Assembly: GCA_046290435.1 (NCBI GenBank)
Contig: JBKAGO010000052.1
Coordinates: 5,817 to 69,816 of the forward strand
DNA: 64,000 nt
Direction of reading: 5' to 3'
Source: CAVQUE01 sp046290435
GTDB taxonomy: Bacteria; Actinomycetota; Acidimicrobiia; Acidimicrobiales; UBA8592
In this document: in pieces, positions 17,018-25,698 of the stretch
How the letters are laid out: each line of letters starts with the position of its first letter
Numbering within the stretch: position 1 is the first letter of the stretch
Program-made: the position numbers and the translations under genes
The notes under the pieces: generated by a model
Told to the model about the DNA's origin: nothing
Seen by the model: only the letters and a program-made list of their open reading frames with translations
The model's database searches: none

Positions 17018-17812
17018 TCAGCGGGTCAGCCAACCCCCGTCCACCGGCAACTGGACTCCGGTGATCCAGGAGGCGTCCGGCGACAACAGGAACGAGATCG
17101 CCGCGGCGATGTCGGCCGGTTGGCCCACACGAGGGACGACGAGGCGCGTCTTCATGAACTCCATCGCCTCGTCGGAGGTGATGCCCTCGAGCGACACGAA
17201 GTCGGTCGCGACCGGACCCGGCGCCACCGCGTTGACCCGGATGCCGGACCGCCCCAGCTCCACGGCGAGCGCCTTGGTCAGCATGCGCACGCCCCCCTTC
17301 GACGCGTTGTAGTGCACCTGACAGGTGCCCTGGCTCGACACCACCACCTCGGATTCGACCGTCGAGACGTTCACGACCGCACCGCGGCCGGTCTGTCTCA
17401 TCGAACGCGCGATCTCCTGGGTGACCAGCCAGACACCCTTGAGGTTGACGTCGAGCACCCGGTCCCAGGACTCCTCGGTGAGTTCGTCGAGGCTCTCCAT
17501 CGTGACGATGCCGGCGTTGTTGACCAGCAACGTGACGGGGCCGAACGCTGCGACCACTGTGTCGCGAGCGGCGGTGATCGACGAGCGGTCGGTCACATCG
17601 CAGCGCACGGCCAGTGCTCGGCCTCCGGCGGCTCCGATCGCCGCCACGGACCCCGCTGCAGCGGCCTCGTCGATGTCGGCGACGGCGACGGCAGCGCCTT
17701 CAGCGGCGAGGCGCATCGCCGTCGCCCGCCCGATGCCCGAGCCGGCCCCCGTCACGAAGGCCACCTCCCCGCCGTGCCGGTCGGGCGTGTGGCTGATCTC
17801 GGTGTTCTGCAT
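17018..17812 (-). CDS. SDR family oxidoreductase
   Basis: This is a 264-residue classical short-chain dehydrogenase: TGAGSGIG at 21-28, NNAG at 98-101, catalytic S150, Y168 and K172 (Y-x3-K), and the PG motif after NAVAP. D46 at the end of strand beta-2 (VADID) predicts NAD(H) preference. The C-terminus has the family GVQLPVDGGW. The substrate is unknown. The ATG at 17812 was chosen because the cofactor motif begins 20 residues later; AACAGT seven bases upstream could be a weak leaderless -10 box. Confidence 0.88.
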   Translation of the reverse strand: MQNTEISHTPDRHGGEVAFVTGAGSGIGRATAMRLAAEGAAVAVADIDEAAAAGSVAAIGAAGGRALAVRCDVTDRSSITAARDTVVAAFGPVTLLVNNAGIVTMESLDELTEESWDRVLDVNLKGVWLVTQEIARSMRQTGRGAVVNVSTVESEVVVSSQGTCQVHYNASKGGVRMLTKALAVELGRSGIRVNAVAPGPVATDFVSLEGITSDEAMEFMKTRLVVPRVGQPADIAAAISFLLSPDASWITGVQLPVDGGWLTR

Positions 17813-17960
17813 GGTGCGCACTGTTGCAGGCCGGACGCCCTGGCTGCAGACGCTGGGGCCCCGAACGGGGTCTCTCCCACGGCTTCGGGGCCGCGATGCC
17901 CCACCGGGTGGCGTGTCTGGCAGGCTGGGACGTTCCGTCGACTGATCCGGAGCCGGACCT

Positions 17961-18812
17961 GTGTCCCCGACGATCATCTCCGAAGAACGCAGCACGGCCG
18001 AGCCGGCCCGATCTCGCAGCGATGCTCGCCGGCTGCGCCGGTTCGTCGTCGCGTGCATCGTCGCTGTCACCGTGGCCGGCTCTCTGACCCTGACCCCATC
18101 GCCGGCGGGATCGATCGTCGGCGGCAGCTTCGCCCGCATCACCGGCCACCCCCACCAGGTGGCCCTCGTGTCGCCGAGCGGCAACCAGTTCTGCGGCGGC
18201 AGCATCATCGGATCGTCCACTGTCGTGACGGCGGCCCACTGTGTCGAGCGCACCGGACCAAGCGGTGTGCTCGTGCAGGCCGGCAACGCGCATCTCTTCC
18301 GGGGCCGGGTCCAGATCCGCAACGTCCAGCGCATCGTGCGCCACCCCCGCTACGCCCGCCAGGAGGTCGCCGACATCGCCGTTCTGCAGCTGGCGCGACC
18401 GCTCCGTTTCAACCGCAAGGTTCGCCCCATCGAGCTGGCGACCGCCGCCGAGCTCGCTGCCGCAACCCACGCCATCGCCACCGGCTGGGGGGCGCGATTC
18501 GAGGAGAACGGTCGGGGCAGCGTCCGCCTCCGGAGAGTCCGGGTGCCCATCGTCGGCGACCGCGCCTGCAACCGGGCCCTGCGGGATCGAGGCGCAACGA
18601 TTCTGCCTCGACTCGAGCTGTGCGCCGGCGCTCCCGGGCGCGACAGCTGCTACGGCGACAGCGGCGGCCCCCTCGTCATCAGGACGCCCGATGGGCCTCG
18701 CCTGGCCGGCATCACCAGCTGGGGTCTCGAGCCCTGCGGCGGCAGGACCCCGGGGATCTACACCGAGGTGCCGTCGCTGCGGCGCTGGATCGCCCGACAC
18801 GACATCGGCTGA
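17961..18812 (+). CDS. Secreted trypsin-like serine protease (S1A)
   Basis: The 283-residue precursor has a basic N-terminus and hydrophobic segment (about 28-42), a short propeptide, the activation site before IVGG (52-55), and the full triad H93 (TAAHC), D138 (DIAVL) and S234 (GDSGGP). D228, six residues before the serine, sits at the S1 pocket base, so cleavage after Arg or Lys is expected. Cysteines match the chymotrypsin disulfide pattern (CGG-AAHC; CYGDSGG-CGG). The start is a GTG. Exported trypsin-like enzymes are common in actinobacteria; the substrate is unknown. Confidence 0.92.
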   Translation: MSPTIISEERSTAEPARSRSDARRLRRFVVACIVAVTVAGSLTLTPSPAGSIVGGSFARITGHPHQVALVSPSGNQFCGGSIIGSSTVVTAAHCVERTGPSGVLVQAGNAHLFRGRVQIRNVQRIVRHPRYARQEVADIAVLQLARPLRFNRKVRPIELATAAELAAATHAIATGWGARFEENGRGSVRLRRVRVPIVGDRACNRALRDRGATILPRLELCAGAPGRDSCYGDSGGPLVIRTPDGPRLAGITSWGLEPCGGRTPGIYTEVPSLRRWIARHDIG

Positions 18813-18854
18813 GCCCGGCGCAGCGCGATCACAGGTGCAGCCCAGCCGGTCGGA

Positions 18855-20885
18855 TCAGCCGCTCACGGGAACGGCCTGCTGGAGCACGTCACCGACCGCC
18901 CGGGCGACGACCTCGGGAGCGAATCGCTGCTCGATGGCGCGTCGCCCCGCAGCGGACAGCCGGTGCCATTGCCCGTCGTCGACGAGCAACCCGGCCACCG
19001 CTTCGGCGATCGCATCGGCATCGTCGGCGACCAGCAGGTGCTCCCCGTCGACGAGACCCATCCCCTCGGCACCGATCGCGGTGGTGACGACCGGTAGGCC
19101 CGCTGCGAGTGCCTCACCCACCTTGCCCTTCATCCCGGCCCCGTAGCGCAACGGCGCCAGCGAAACCCGGGCGGTATCCAGCTCGGATGCGAGATCGGCC
19201 ACCCAGCCGAGTGCCGTGACGTTGGGAGTCATCGCCATCAGCCGGACGAGCGATTCGGGAGCTCCCCCACCGACGACCCGGCACCGGGCGCCGGGCACCC
19301 GGCGCCGGACCGCCGGCATCACGTCGGTGCAGAGCCATTCGACGGCATCGACGTTGGGCGGATGCGCGAAGTTGCCCACGAAGAGGATGTCGTTCCGCTC
19401 GTCGAGTGGAGCGGCAGCCGGCGTCAGTGGATGGATGTTGGGGACGATGGCCACGGGCACGCCCGGCGCGAGAACCGACAGCTCGCGGGCGTCGTCGTCG
19501 GTGACTGCGATCAGGCCATCGGCGAGGCCGTAGACCCACTCCTCCAGGGCCCGCGTCAGGTCGGCTCCGGCAGCGAGCTGCGGAGCCTCCGGGTTGCCCA
19601 CCTGCTCGGCGAGCTCGGCCTGGCGTCGTTTACGGACATGATGCACGTCGACCGAATCCACCCACACCGGCGTGCGCGGCGACCACCGTCGCACGAGGGG
19701 CAGATAGGACAGCGCCACGTCGTGGAACCCGAGCCAGGCGAGGTCCGGGTCGAAACGTTCGAGCTCGGCATCGAGTTCGGCGAACGGCGCCGTCGGGTCG
19801 TCTGCGCCGAGCTCACGCAGCCGGTGCCGGTCCGAGCGGAGGCAGCGGACGCCCAACGCCTCGAGATCGGCCTCGTACCGCTCCTGGCCCGCGCCATTGC
19901 GGGCGAGGAAGAGCACCTCGCAGCCGCCTCGGCGCATCGACTCCAGGATCCGGAACAGCCGCAGGCTGCCCGATGCCCGATCGTGCATCGGCATGAACGG
20001 ATCGACCACGAACACCCGCGGCGGGCCGGGGCGGCGCTCGCCGGGAACGGGTGCGGTGGCCACCCCGCACGGTCGGCGCAGCCGATCCTGGGTGGTGAGC
20101 ACCAGGCCCGAACGCTGCGGCGACGGCCCCTGGCGCCCGAGCACGTCGCTCCATTTCTCGGCGAACTTCTCCCGGTTGACGACCTGGTAGCGCTTGTAGC
20201 CCGACGCGACGTCGGTGCCGGCGGTGATGCCCTCGTGGTGCACGACGACCGAAGCAGGCTCGTAGCGCACGGTCCAGCCCTCGGCGCGGGCCGCGAAGCA
20301 CAGATCGGTGTCCTCGTAGTAGGCGGGGGCGTACCTCGGGTCGTACCCGCCGCCGACCTGGTCGAGGAAGCTGCGACGGACGGCCAGCGCGGCGCCCGAG
20401 CAGTAGTCCACCTCGCATCCTGTCGTGAAGCGGGGGTGGTCCGGATGACCGAATCGACCGAAGTTCCAGCCGGTGGCATCGTCGAACACCAGCCCACCGG
20501 CCTCCTGGAGACGCCCGTCGGGATAGACGAGCTTCGAACCGACGATGGCGGCCTCGGGGTGGCGGTCGAAGCACTCGAGCAACGCCTCGAGCCAACCCGG
20601 CTGCGGCTCGGTGTCGTTGTTCAGGAAGATCACCACCTCGTGATCGGTGGCTGCGGCTCCCTGATTGGAGGCAAGGGTGTAGCCGACGTTGGTGTCGTTG
20701 GTGATGACGGTGACGTCGCCTTCGAGCGAAGCCAGCAACTGTGGCGTGGCGTCGGTCGAGGCATTGTCGACGACCACGAGATGGAAGAGCCCCTCGGGCG
20801 TCGATGCGATCAACGCTTCCAGGCACCGCAGCGTCACGGCGACCTCGTTCCACACCGGAACGACGATCGACGCCCTCGCGGTCAC
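18855..20885 (-). CDS. Two-domain glycosyltransferase (GT2-GT4 fusion)
   Basis: The 676-residue cytoplasmic protein has two catalytic modules. Residues 1-240 are a GT-A domain of the rhamnosyltransferase-like GT2 group (VVDNASTD, FLNNDTEPQPGW as the metal-binding DxD-type site, YYEDTDLC). Residues 285-670 are a GT-B domain of the GT4 type (DILFVGNFAHPPN, APLRYGAGMKGKVGEALAAGLPVV). Such fusions add successive sugars to a lipid-linked or protein-linked glycan. Its GTG overlaps the stop of the following large glycosyltransferase (GTGA), so the two are co-translated. Confidence 0.88.
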   Translation of the reverse strand: MTARASIVVPVWNEVAVTLRCLEALIASTPEGLFHLVVVDNASTDATPQLLASLEGDVTVITNDTNVGYTLASNQGAAATDHEVVIFLNNDTEPQPGWLEALLECFDRHPEAAIVGSKLVYPDGRLQEAGGLVFDDATGWNFGRFGHPDHPRFTTGCEVDYCSGAALAVRRSFLDQVGGGYDPRYAPAYYEDTDLCFAARAEGWTVRYEPASVVVHHEGITAGTDVASGYKRYQVVNREKFAEKWSDVLGRQGPSPQRSGLVLTTQDRLRRPCGVATAPVPGERRPGPPRVFVVDPFMPMHDRASGSLRLFRILESMRRGGCEVLFLARNGAGQERYEADLEALGVRCLRSDRHRLRELGADDPTAPFAELDAELERFDPDLAWLGFHDVALSYLPLVRRWSPRTPVWVDSVDVHHVRKRRQAELAEQVGNPEAPQLAAGADLTRALEEWVYGLADGLIAVTDDDARELSVLAPGVPVAIVPNIHPLTPAAAPLDERNDILFVGNFAHPPNVDAVEWLCTDVMPAVRRRVPGARCRVVGGGAPESLVRLMAMTPNVTALGWVADLASELDTARVSLAPLRYGAGMKGKVGEALAAGLPVVTTAIGAEGMGLVDGEHLLVADDADAIAEAVAGLLVDDGQWHRLSAAGRRAIEQRFAPEVVARAVGDVLQQAVPVSG

Positions 20886-23662
20886 GAGCCGATCCGGAAG
20901 CCGCCGGCGAGGCCGTCGCCGAAGGTCACCGAGCCATCCGGGACCGACGATGTGTCAGACGATACGGCAGCCGCTTCGACCAGTCCGGCTTCGCGTTCGA
21001 GGCGGCGGGCCGCATCGTCGGCCCCCTTCTCCCGGAGCTTCGCTGCCAACTGTCCTGCGGTCTCGCCATCGACCAGCGCGCCGTGATCGGCGACCAGCAC
21101 CGCCAGGTCGCCACGGCCGGCGATTGCCGCCGCCAGTAGGCCGGTGATCACCGCGTCGGGGCAAGTGCCGCCCGATGCGAGGTAGACGAGGCAGAGCTCG
21201 GCGGTGCGTGCGGCGCGCTCGGTGTGCGTCACCGCAGCGATGAAGTCACTGCCGTCGCTCAGCAGCGCCAGACCGATGACGAGCGTGAGCATCTGGTCGT
21301 CGCCTCGGGCGGCGGCGAGGAGATCTTCCCAACAGCCCAGACGGCCCTCGTCTTCGATGACGTCGAGCGCCTCGCCGGCCGCGGCGGCGATGTCGCCCTT
21401 TGCCAGCAACGCCCTGACGGCTGCGTCCGCAAGCTCGTGGCGTGCCGTTGCCTCGACCGGCGTGATGTGTGCCTGGTCGTCCGCGACAGCCCTGCGGGCG
21501 GCGTCGATCAGCTCGAGAGAGACGTCGACCATGTCGGCGGCGGAGGCCGCATCGGCGGCCAGGGCGGCAGCCCGCAGCACACCGGGCCAGAGCGCCACTG
21601 CATCCACTGCGTCGGCGAGGGCGGCGTCGCTGCGTTCGGCGTCGCGGTGCGCGAGGGCCGCCACTTCGAGCGCTGCGGCGATGGCCCGGGCGACGAGCGC
21701 GTCGTCGGCGCCGGACTCGGGTCGCAGCGCCGACGCATCGTCGTCGAGGTGCGCCAACACCGCTGATCCGGAGACGACGCGGGCGTATCGCAGGGCCGTC
21801 GCGAGCGTGCCGGTCGCGACGAACCGGTTCCTCGCCAGTTCCCATGAGTGGTCGGCCGCGAGTTCGATGGCGACCTCGTCGGCGGCATCGAGAGCGCCGC
21901 CGCTTCGGGCGAAGGCTGCTCGCATCGCCGTGACGGTCTCGTCGTCGAGCTCCTGCAGCAGCATCGCCGCGATGAAGCGGGCGTCATCGTGCGCACCGGC
22001 GGATGTCGCCGCGACGACGAGATCGTCGCCTGCGAATGCCGCCAGGACGAGGGGCCACGGGTCGGCCTGCGGACTCGTGGCCGGGATCAGCTCCAGCGCC
22101 ACTGCGAGCTCGCCGGCAGCCGCCGCCGCGCCCACGAGGGTCTCGGCGCGTGTCTGCGCCGCCACGACATCGTCCGTGACCGGACGCGGCGAGGGCCGCT
22201 CGGCCAAAGAACGCCACGAATCGAGCGCCTCGCGGTGGCGGCCCAACCGGACCAGCGATTCGGCCAGGACCGCACCCGCAACCGCGTCGGCGGGACAGAG
22301 TTCGGTCGCCTCGCGGCCCGCCACCAGGGCGCCGACCGCGTCGCCCGCCAGGAGGTGGGCACGGCCGCGGAGCCCGTAGAGCGATGCCCGCATCGAGGGA
22401 TCGGCGACCACGGAGAGATCGGGGAGCACCCGGTCGAGCTCGGCCAGGGTCCGTTCCGGATGGTCGACATGGCCGGCGAGTTCGCGGTAGTACCGGACTG
22501 CGTGCTCGATCGTGGGGTCGGCCTGCCACGCCGACAGCGCGATGGCCAGGTTGCGGTTCGTCTTGTCGCGCTCGGCCACGCGAGCCGCTGCGTAACCGAC
22601 GTGATCGAGGTGGCACAGGTCGATGTCGAGCGGCGTGAGGGCCCGGCCGTCGCGACGGGCCGCCTGCTCGTGCACCGCGCCCTCGAACTGCACGACCTCG
22701 GGTGCGACCAGGCGGTTGGCACGGTGGCTGTGGGTGATGGCGTCGCCGGCGCGGTTGTCGATGCGGAGGCCATAGCCGGCATGGGTGCCGCGATGGGTGT
22801 TCAGGAACTGCCGCAGCTGTCGGGGATCCTCGCAGACCAACCGTTCGTCGGCGTCGATCATGAGCACGAGGTGCGCGTCTCGGCACCGCTCGAGCACCTG
22901 GTTGCGCGCCCACGCGAAGTCGTCACGCCAACCGATCCGCTCGACGACGGCGCCGGCGGCTTCGGCGATCGCGACCGTGTCGTCGGTCGATCCGGTGTCG
23001 GCGATCTCGATACGGTCGACGACACCGGCGAGCGAGGCCAGGCAGTCGCCGAGGAGCAGCGACTCGTCCCGGACGATCATCGCAGCCACGAGGAGCGGGC
23101 GGCCGTCATCGGCGTCGGGACCGGCGAGCTGATGCGCGCAGCTGCCGGCGTGGCGATGCGTCACGTCGCCCGCGGGCACGATGTCGTCGGCGTCGAGGGT
23201 CAATCCGGGGGTGAACCCCAGTTGCTCCGCGAGCGACCCCAGACGGTCGGTCGACCCCAGCGCACAGGCCAGAGAGGCCTTCGACCCCGATCCCTTCTGT
23301 CGGGGTCGGGCACTCGCCGGCACGACGACACCGTCACGGATCATCGCCGCCGTGAGCATCTTCCCCACGTTCTCGGCATCGATCTCGACGTCGTCGTGGA
23401 GAACGAGGACCCGTCGGGCGTCCATGGAACGGATGGCGGCGGCGATCGCCTCGGGCCCGTGTCCGTCGACGACCGTGTGGGGACCGCCGGCGAGACGGCG
23501 GACCACCTCGACCCCGGGCCTCGTCCCGGCGACCACGACGATCCGGCCGTCGCGGGCACAGAGCGCCCCCGCGCGGGCAACAGCGTCACGTGCGACCCGC
23601 AGTGGGCCGTGCACGATCACGACGACACCAGAGGGGACCAGACCGGTGAGGACAGCGTTCAT
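20882..23662 (-). CDS. Glycosyltransferase (SunS-like GT2) with long helical-repeat tail
   Basis: The 926-residue protein has a distinctive N-terminal region (1-190) that reads like a degenerate glycosyltransferase fold (RRVLVLHDDVEID). A GT2 domain follows (about 190-400) of the type MIVRDESLLLGDCL, ADTGSTDDT, DFAWARNQ and MIDADERL, typical of protein or peptide O/S-glycosyltransferases with TPR tails. The remaining 500 residues are Ala-rich helical repeats resembling degenerate TPRs. The ATG at 23662 is used; in-frame ATGs at 23680 and 23701 are equally possible since none has a clear ribosome site. It is co-translated with the GT2-GT4 fusion. Confidence 0.8.
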   Translation of the reverse strand: MNAVLTGLVPSGVVVIVHGPLRVARDAVARAGALCARDGRIVVVAGTRPGVEVVRRLAGGPHTVVDGHGPEAIAAAIRSMDARRVLVLHDDVEIDAENVGKMLTAAMIRDGVVVPASARPRQKGSGSKASLACALGSTDRLGSLAEQLGFTPGLTLDADDIVPAGDVTHRHAGSCAHQLAGPDADDGRPLLVAAMIVRDESLLLGDCLASLAGVVDRIEIADTGSTDDTVAIAEAAGAVVERIGWRDDFAWARNQVLERCRDAHLVLMIDADERLVCEDPRQLRQFLNTHRGTHAGYGLRIDNRAGDAITHSHRANRLVAPEVVQFEGAVHEQAARRDGRALTPLDIDLCHLDHVGYAAARVAERDKTNRNLAIALSAWQADPTIEHAVRYYRELAGHVDHPERTLAELDRVLPDLSVVADPSMRASLYGLRGRAHLLAGDAVGALVAGREATELCPADAVAGAVLAESLVRLGRHREALDSWRSLAERPSPRPVTDDVVAAQTRAETLVGAAAAAGELAVALELIPATSPQADPWPLVLAAFAGDDLVVAATSAGAHDDARFIAAMLLQELDDETVTAMRAAFARSGGALDAADEVAIELAADHSWELARNRFVATGTLATALRYARVVSGSAVLAHLDDDASALRPESGADDALVARAIAAALEVAALAHRDAERSDAALADAVDAVALWPGVLRAAALAADAASAADMVDVSLELIDAARRAVADDQAHITPVEATARHELADAAVRALLAKGDIAAAAGEALDVIEDEGRLGCWEDLLAAARGDDQMLTLVIGLALLSDGSDFIAAVTHTERAARTAELCLVYLASGGTCPDAVITGLLAAAIAGRGDLAVLVADHGALVDGETAGQLAAKLREKGADDAARRLEREAGLVEAAAVSSDTSSVPDGSVTFGDGLAGGFRIGS

Positions 23663-23754
23663 ACACGAACAATCGGCCATCGAAGCGGAGACATGAGCCA
23701 TGCGGCCCGGGCCGAACGACTCATGGAGCGTCGGGACGAGCCGATGGAAGCGCC

Positions 23755-25662
23755 ATGGTCGCGATCACCCACACCGCCGCCAGCGCGCCGACTGCGACGC
23801 AGGTACTGGGCTCACGGCCGGCGGACGAGTGCTGTGTCTGGGTGGTCTCGCCGGCCGGCTACCCCCACGCACGTGCCTTCGACGATTGCGCTGTCGCCCT
23901 GGCGGAGGGCCTGGGCGTTGCGCTCGGCGCCGCACCGGACACAGTGCAGGTGGTGCATGACCCGGCGCAGATCGGCGATCGCGTCGCCGTGGTCCTCGGC
24001 GCCAACCTGCTCTCTCGCGACACGGCCCACCATCTGCCGGCCTCGTCGATCATCGTGAACCTCGAACAGCTCGACGCGGCAAGCCGCTGGTTCGGCGACG
24101 ACTACCGCACGTTGCTGTCGCGTCATGCCGTCTTGGACTACAGCGCCCGCAACACCGCCGCGCTCGGCCGCCTCGGGTTGGATCACGTGCGCCACCTCCG
24201 GCTCGGCGCCAGCCCGGGTCTGCAGACCCTCCCGTCGCAGCGCAGCGATCACGTCGACGTCTGCTTCTACGGGTCGCTCAACGCCCGGCGCGCCGCCCTG
24301 CTCGACGAGCTCGAGCGGAGGGGCCTGATCGTGGAGCGGTTGTTCGGTGTGTACGGCCGGGCCCGTGATGCCGCTGTCGCTCGCGCCAAGCTGGTGTTGA
24401 ACGTCCACTACTACGACGCTGCGGTCTTCGAGGCGGTGCGTGTCACCCACCTGTTGGCCAATGGCGTCTGCGTCGTCACCGAGGGCGACGCAGACGACCC
24501 CGACATCGGGCCGCTCGCCACCGGCCTCGCCGTCGGTCCCTACGCCGAGCTCGCCGACCACTGCGAACGACTGGTGGCCGACGCGGAGGCCCGACAGCGC
24601 CTCGCCGAGGCCGGCGTCGCCGCCATCGGGGCACAGCCCCAGGCGGACGAGTGGCGACGCACCCTGGAGATCGACATCGCAGCCCCGGCCCTCCAGCCCT
24701 CCCGTCCGTCGCCCGCTCGGTGCGGCCCGGCCTCCGTGCGACGCGTCACCATCCTCGCCCCGGCCGGCGACATCGCCCGCTGCCGGTCCCTCGCCGTCGC
24801 GGCGACCGAGCTCCGCACCCTCGGGGTCGACGTCTCGGCCGCGGTTGTCGACCATCCCCACCAGGTCACGCGGACGGGTTGGGAGTGCACGGTCGATGCA
24901 GGGCAGCCTCTCGCCGACGTCGATCGGCTCGACGACTTCGCCCATGCCGACGACCACCTCGTCCTCACCGCCGACCGTCTGGGCGCCACCCTGCTGCAGC
25001 TCGCACCGCTGCGGCGGGCGCTGTGGTGGTTCTCGGTGGACGACCTGGTCGGAGCGGGCGGCCCCCTCGCCGACGCCGCGCTGCTCGCCGCGCTGGGAGA
25101 CGACGAGGGAATCGACCACTACCACCACGGCGCGTACGTGCGGGAGTTCCTCCGGTCGCGCGGCATCGCAGGCCGTCGTCTCGACGATCACCTCGGAGCG
25201 GTCCCGGCGACCGACGGGATCTCCACCGGGGCCAGGGTCGTCGTCGGCCCCGCCGGACCCGCCGCCCGGCACCTGGCCGCCTCGTTCGCCGCCCTCTCCC
25301 CCGATGTCCTCCCCGACGATCCGGACACGATCGCCGCCCGACTCGAGGACTGTGCCGTCTACCTGCACGCAGGTCCGCTCGCCGGGCGTCACCCTGCGCT
25401 CCGCCTCGCCGTCGCCGCGGGCGCCATCGTGTTCGTGCCCGACGCCGGGGCCGGACGCTACGTGGAGGACGTGCCGGTGCCCGACACCCATCGCTACGAC
25501 GCCGATGCCGTCGAGAGCGGAGCACTCACCGAACGCGTCCGGCTGGCGATCGCGGTCCCCGACGCATCCCGTCGTGCCCAGCAGCCCTACCGATGGGCCG
25601 TTCAGGACGAACGCGACGCCATGGTGCGTCAGCTCTCGCGCCTCGTCGGTTCCTCCGGCTGA
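23755..25662 (+). CDS. GT-B glycosyltransferase-like protein, tandem domains
   Basis: This 635-residue cytoplasmic protein begins with a CgeB-like glycosyltransferase half (about residues 25-300): NLEQLD, a DVCFYGSLNARRAALLDEL strand-helix opening the second Rossmann fold, AKLVLNVHYYDAAVFEAVRVTHLLANGVCVVTE, and a helical cap. The second half (about 320-635) looks like another GT-B fold with weaker motifs (HPALRLAVAAGAIVFVPDAGAGRYVEDV). It diverges from the other two glycosyltransferase genes across a spacer of about 90 bases, suggesting shared control of one glycan pathway. Start ATG with GGAAG upstream. Confidence 0.7.
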   Translation: MVAITHTAASAPTATQVLGSRPADECCVWVVSPAGYPHARAFDDCAVALAEGLGVALGAAPDTVQVVHDPAQIGDRVAVVLGANLLSRDTAHHLPASSIIVNLEQLDAASRWFGDDYRTLLSRHAVLDYSARNTAALGRLGLDHVRHLRLGASPGLQTLPSQRSDHVDVCFYGSLNARRAALLDELERRGLIVERLFGVYGRARDAAVARAKLVLNVHYYDAAVFEAVRVTHLLANGVCVVTEGDADDPDIGPLATGLAVGPYAELADHCERLVADAEARQRLAEAGVAAIGAQPQADEWRRTLEIDIAAPALQPSRPSPARCGPASVRRVTILAPAGDIARCRSLAVAATELRTLGVDVSAAVVDHPHQVTRTGWECTVDAGQPLADVDRLDDFAHADDHLVLTADRLGATLLQLAPLRRALWWFSVDDLVGAGGPLADAALLAALGDDEGIDHYHHGAYVREFLRSRGIAGRRLDDHLGAVPATDGISTGARVVVGPAGPAARHLAASFAALSPDVLPDDPDTIAARLEDCAVYLHAGPLAGRHPALRLAVAAGAIVFVPDAGAGRYVEDVPVPDTHRYDADAVESGALTERVRLAIAVPDASRRAQQPYRWAVQDERDAMVRQLSRLVGSSG

Positions 25663-25698
25663 CGAGCTCCGACCGGCACGCGCCGGCCTCGGCATCGC

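Noticed and set aside
25669..25690. Terminator between the convergent GT-B and DUF1501 genes
   Set aside because: Only a five-base GC stem can be drawn, which is expected by chance at this base composition.
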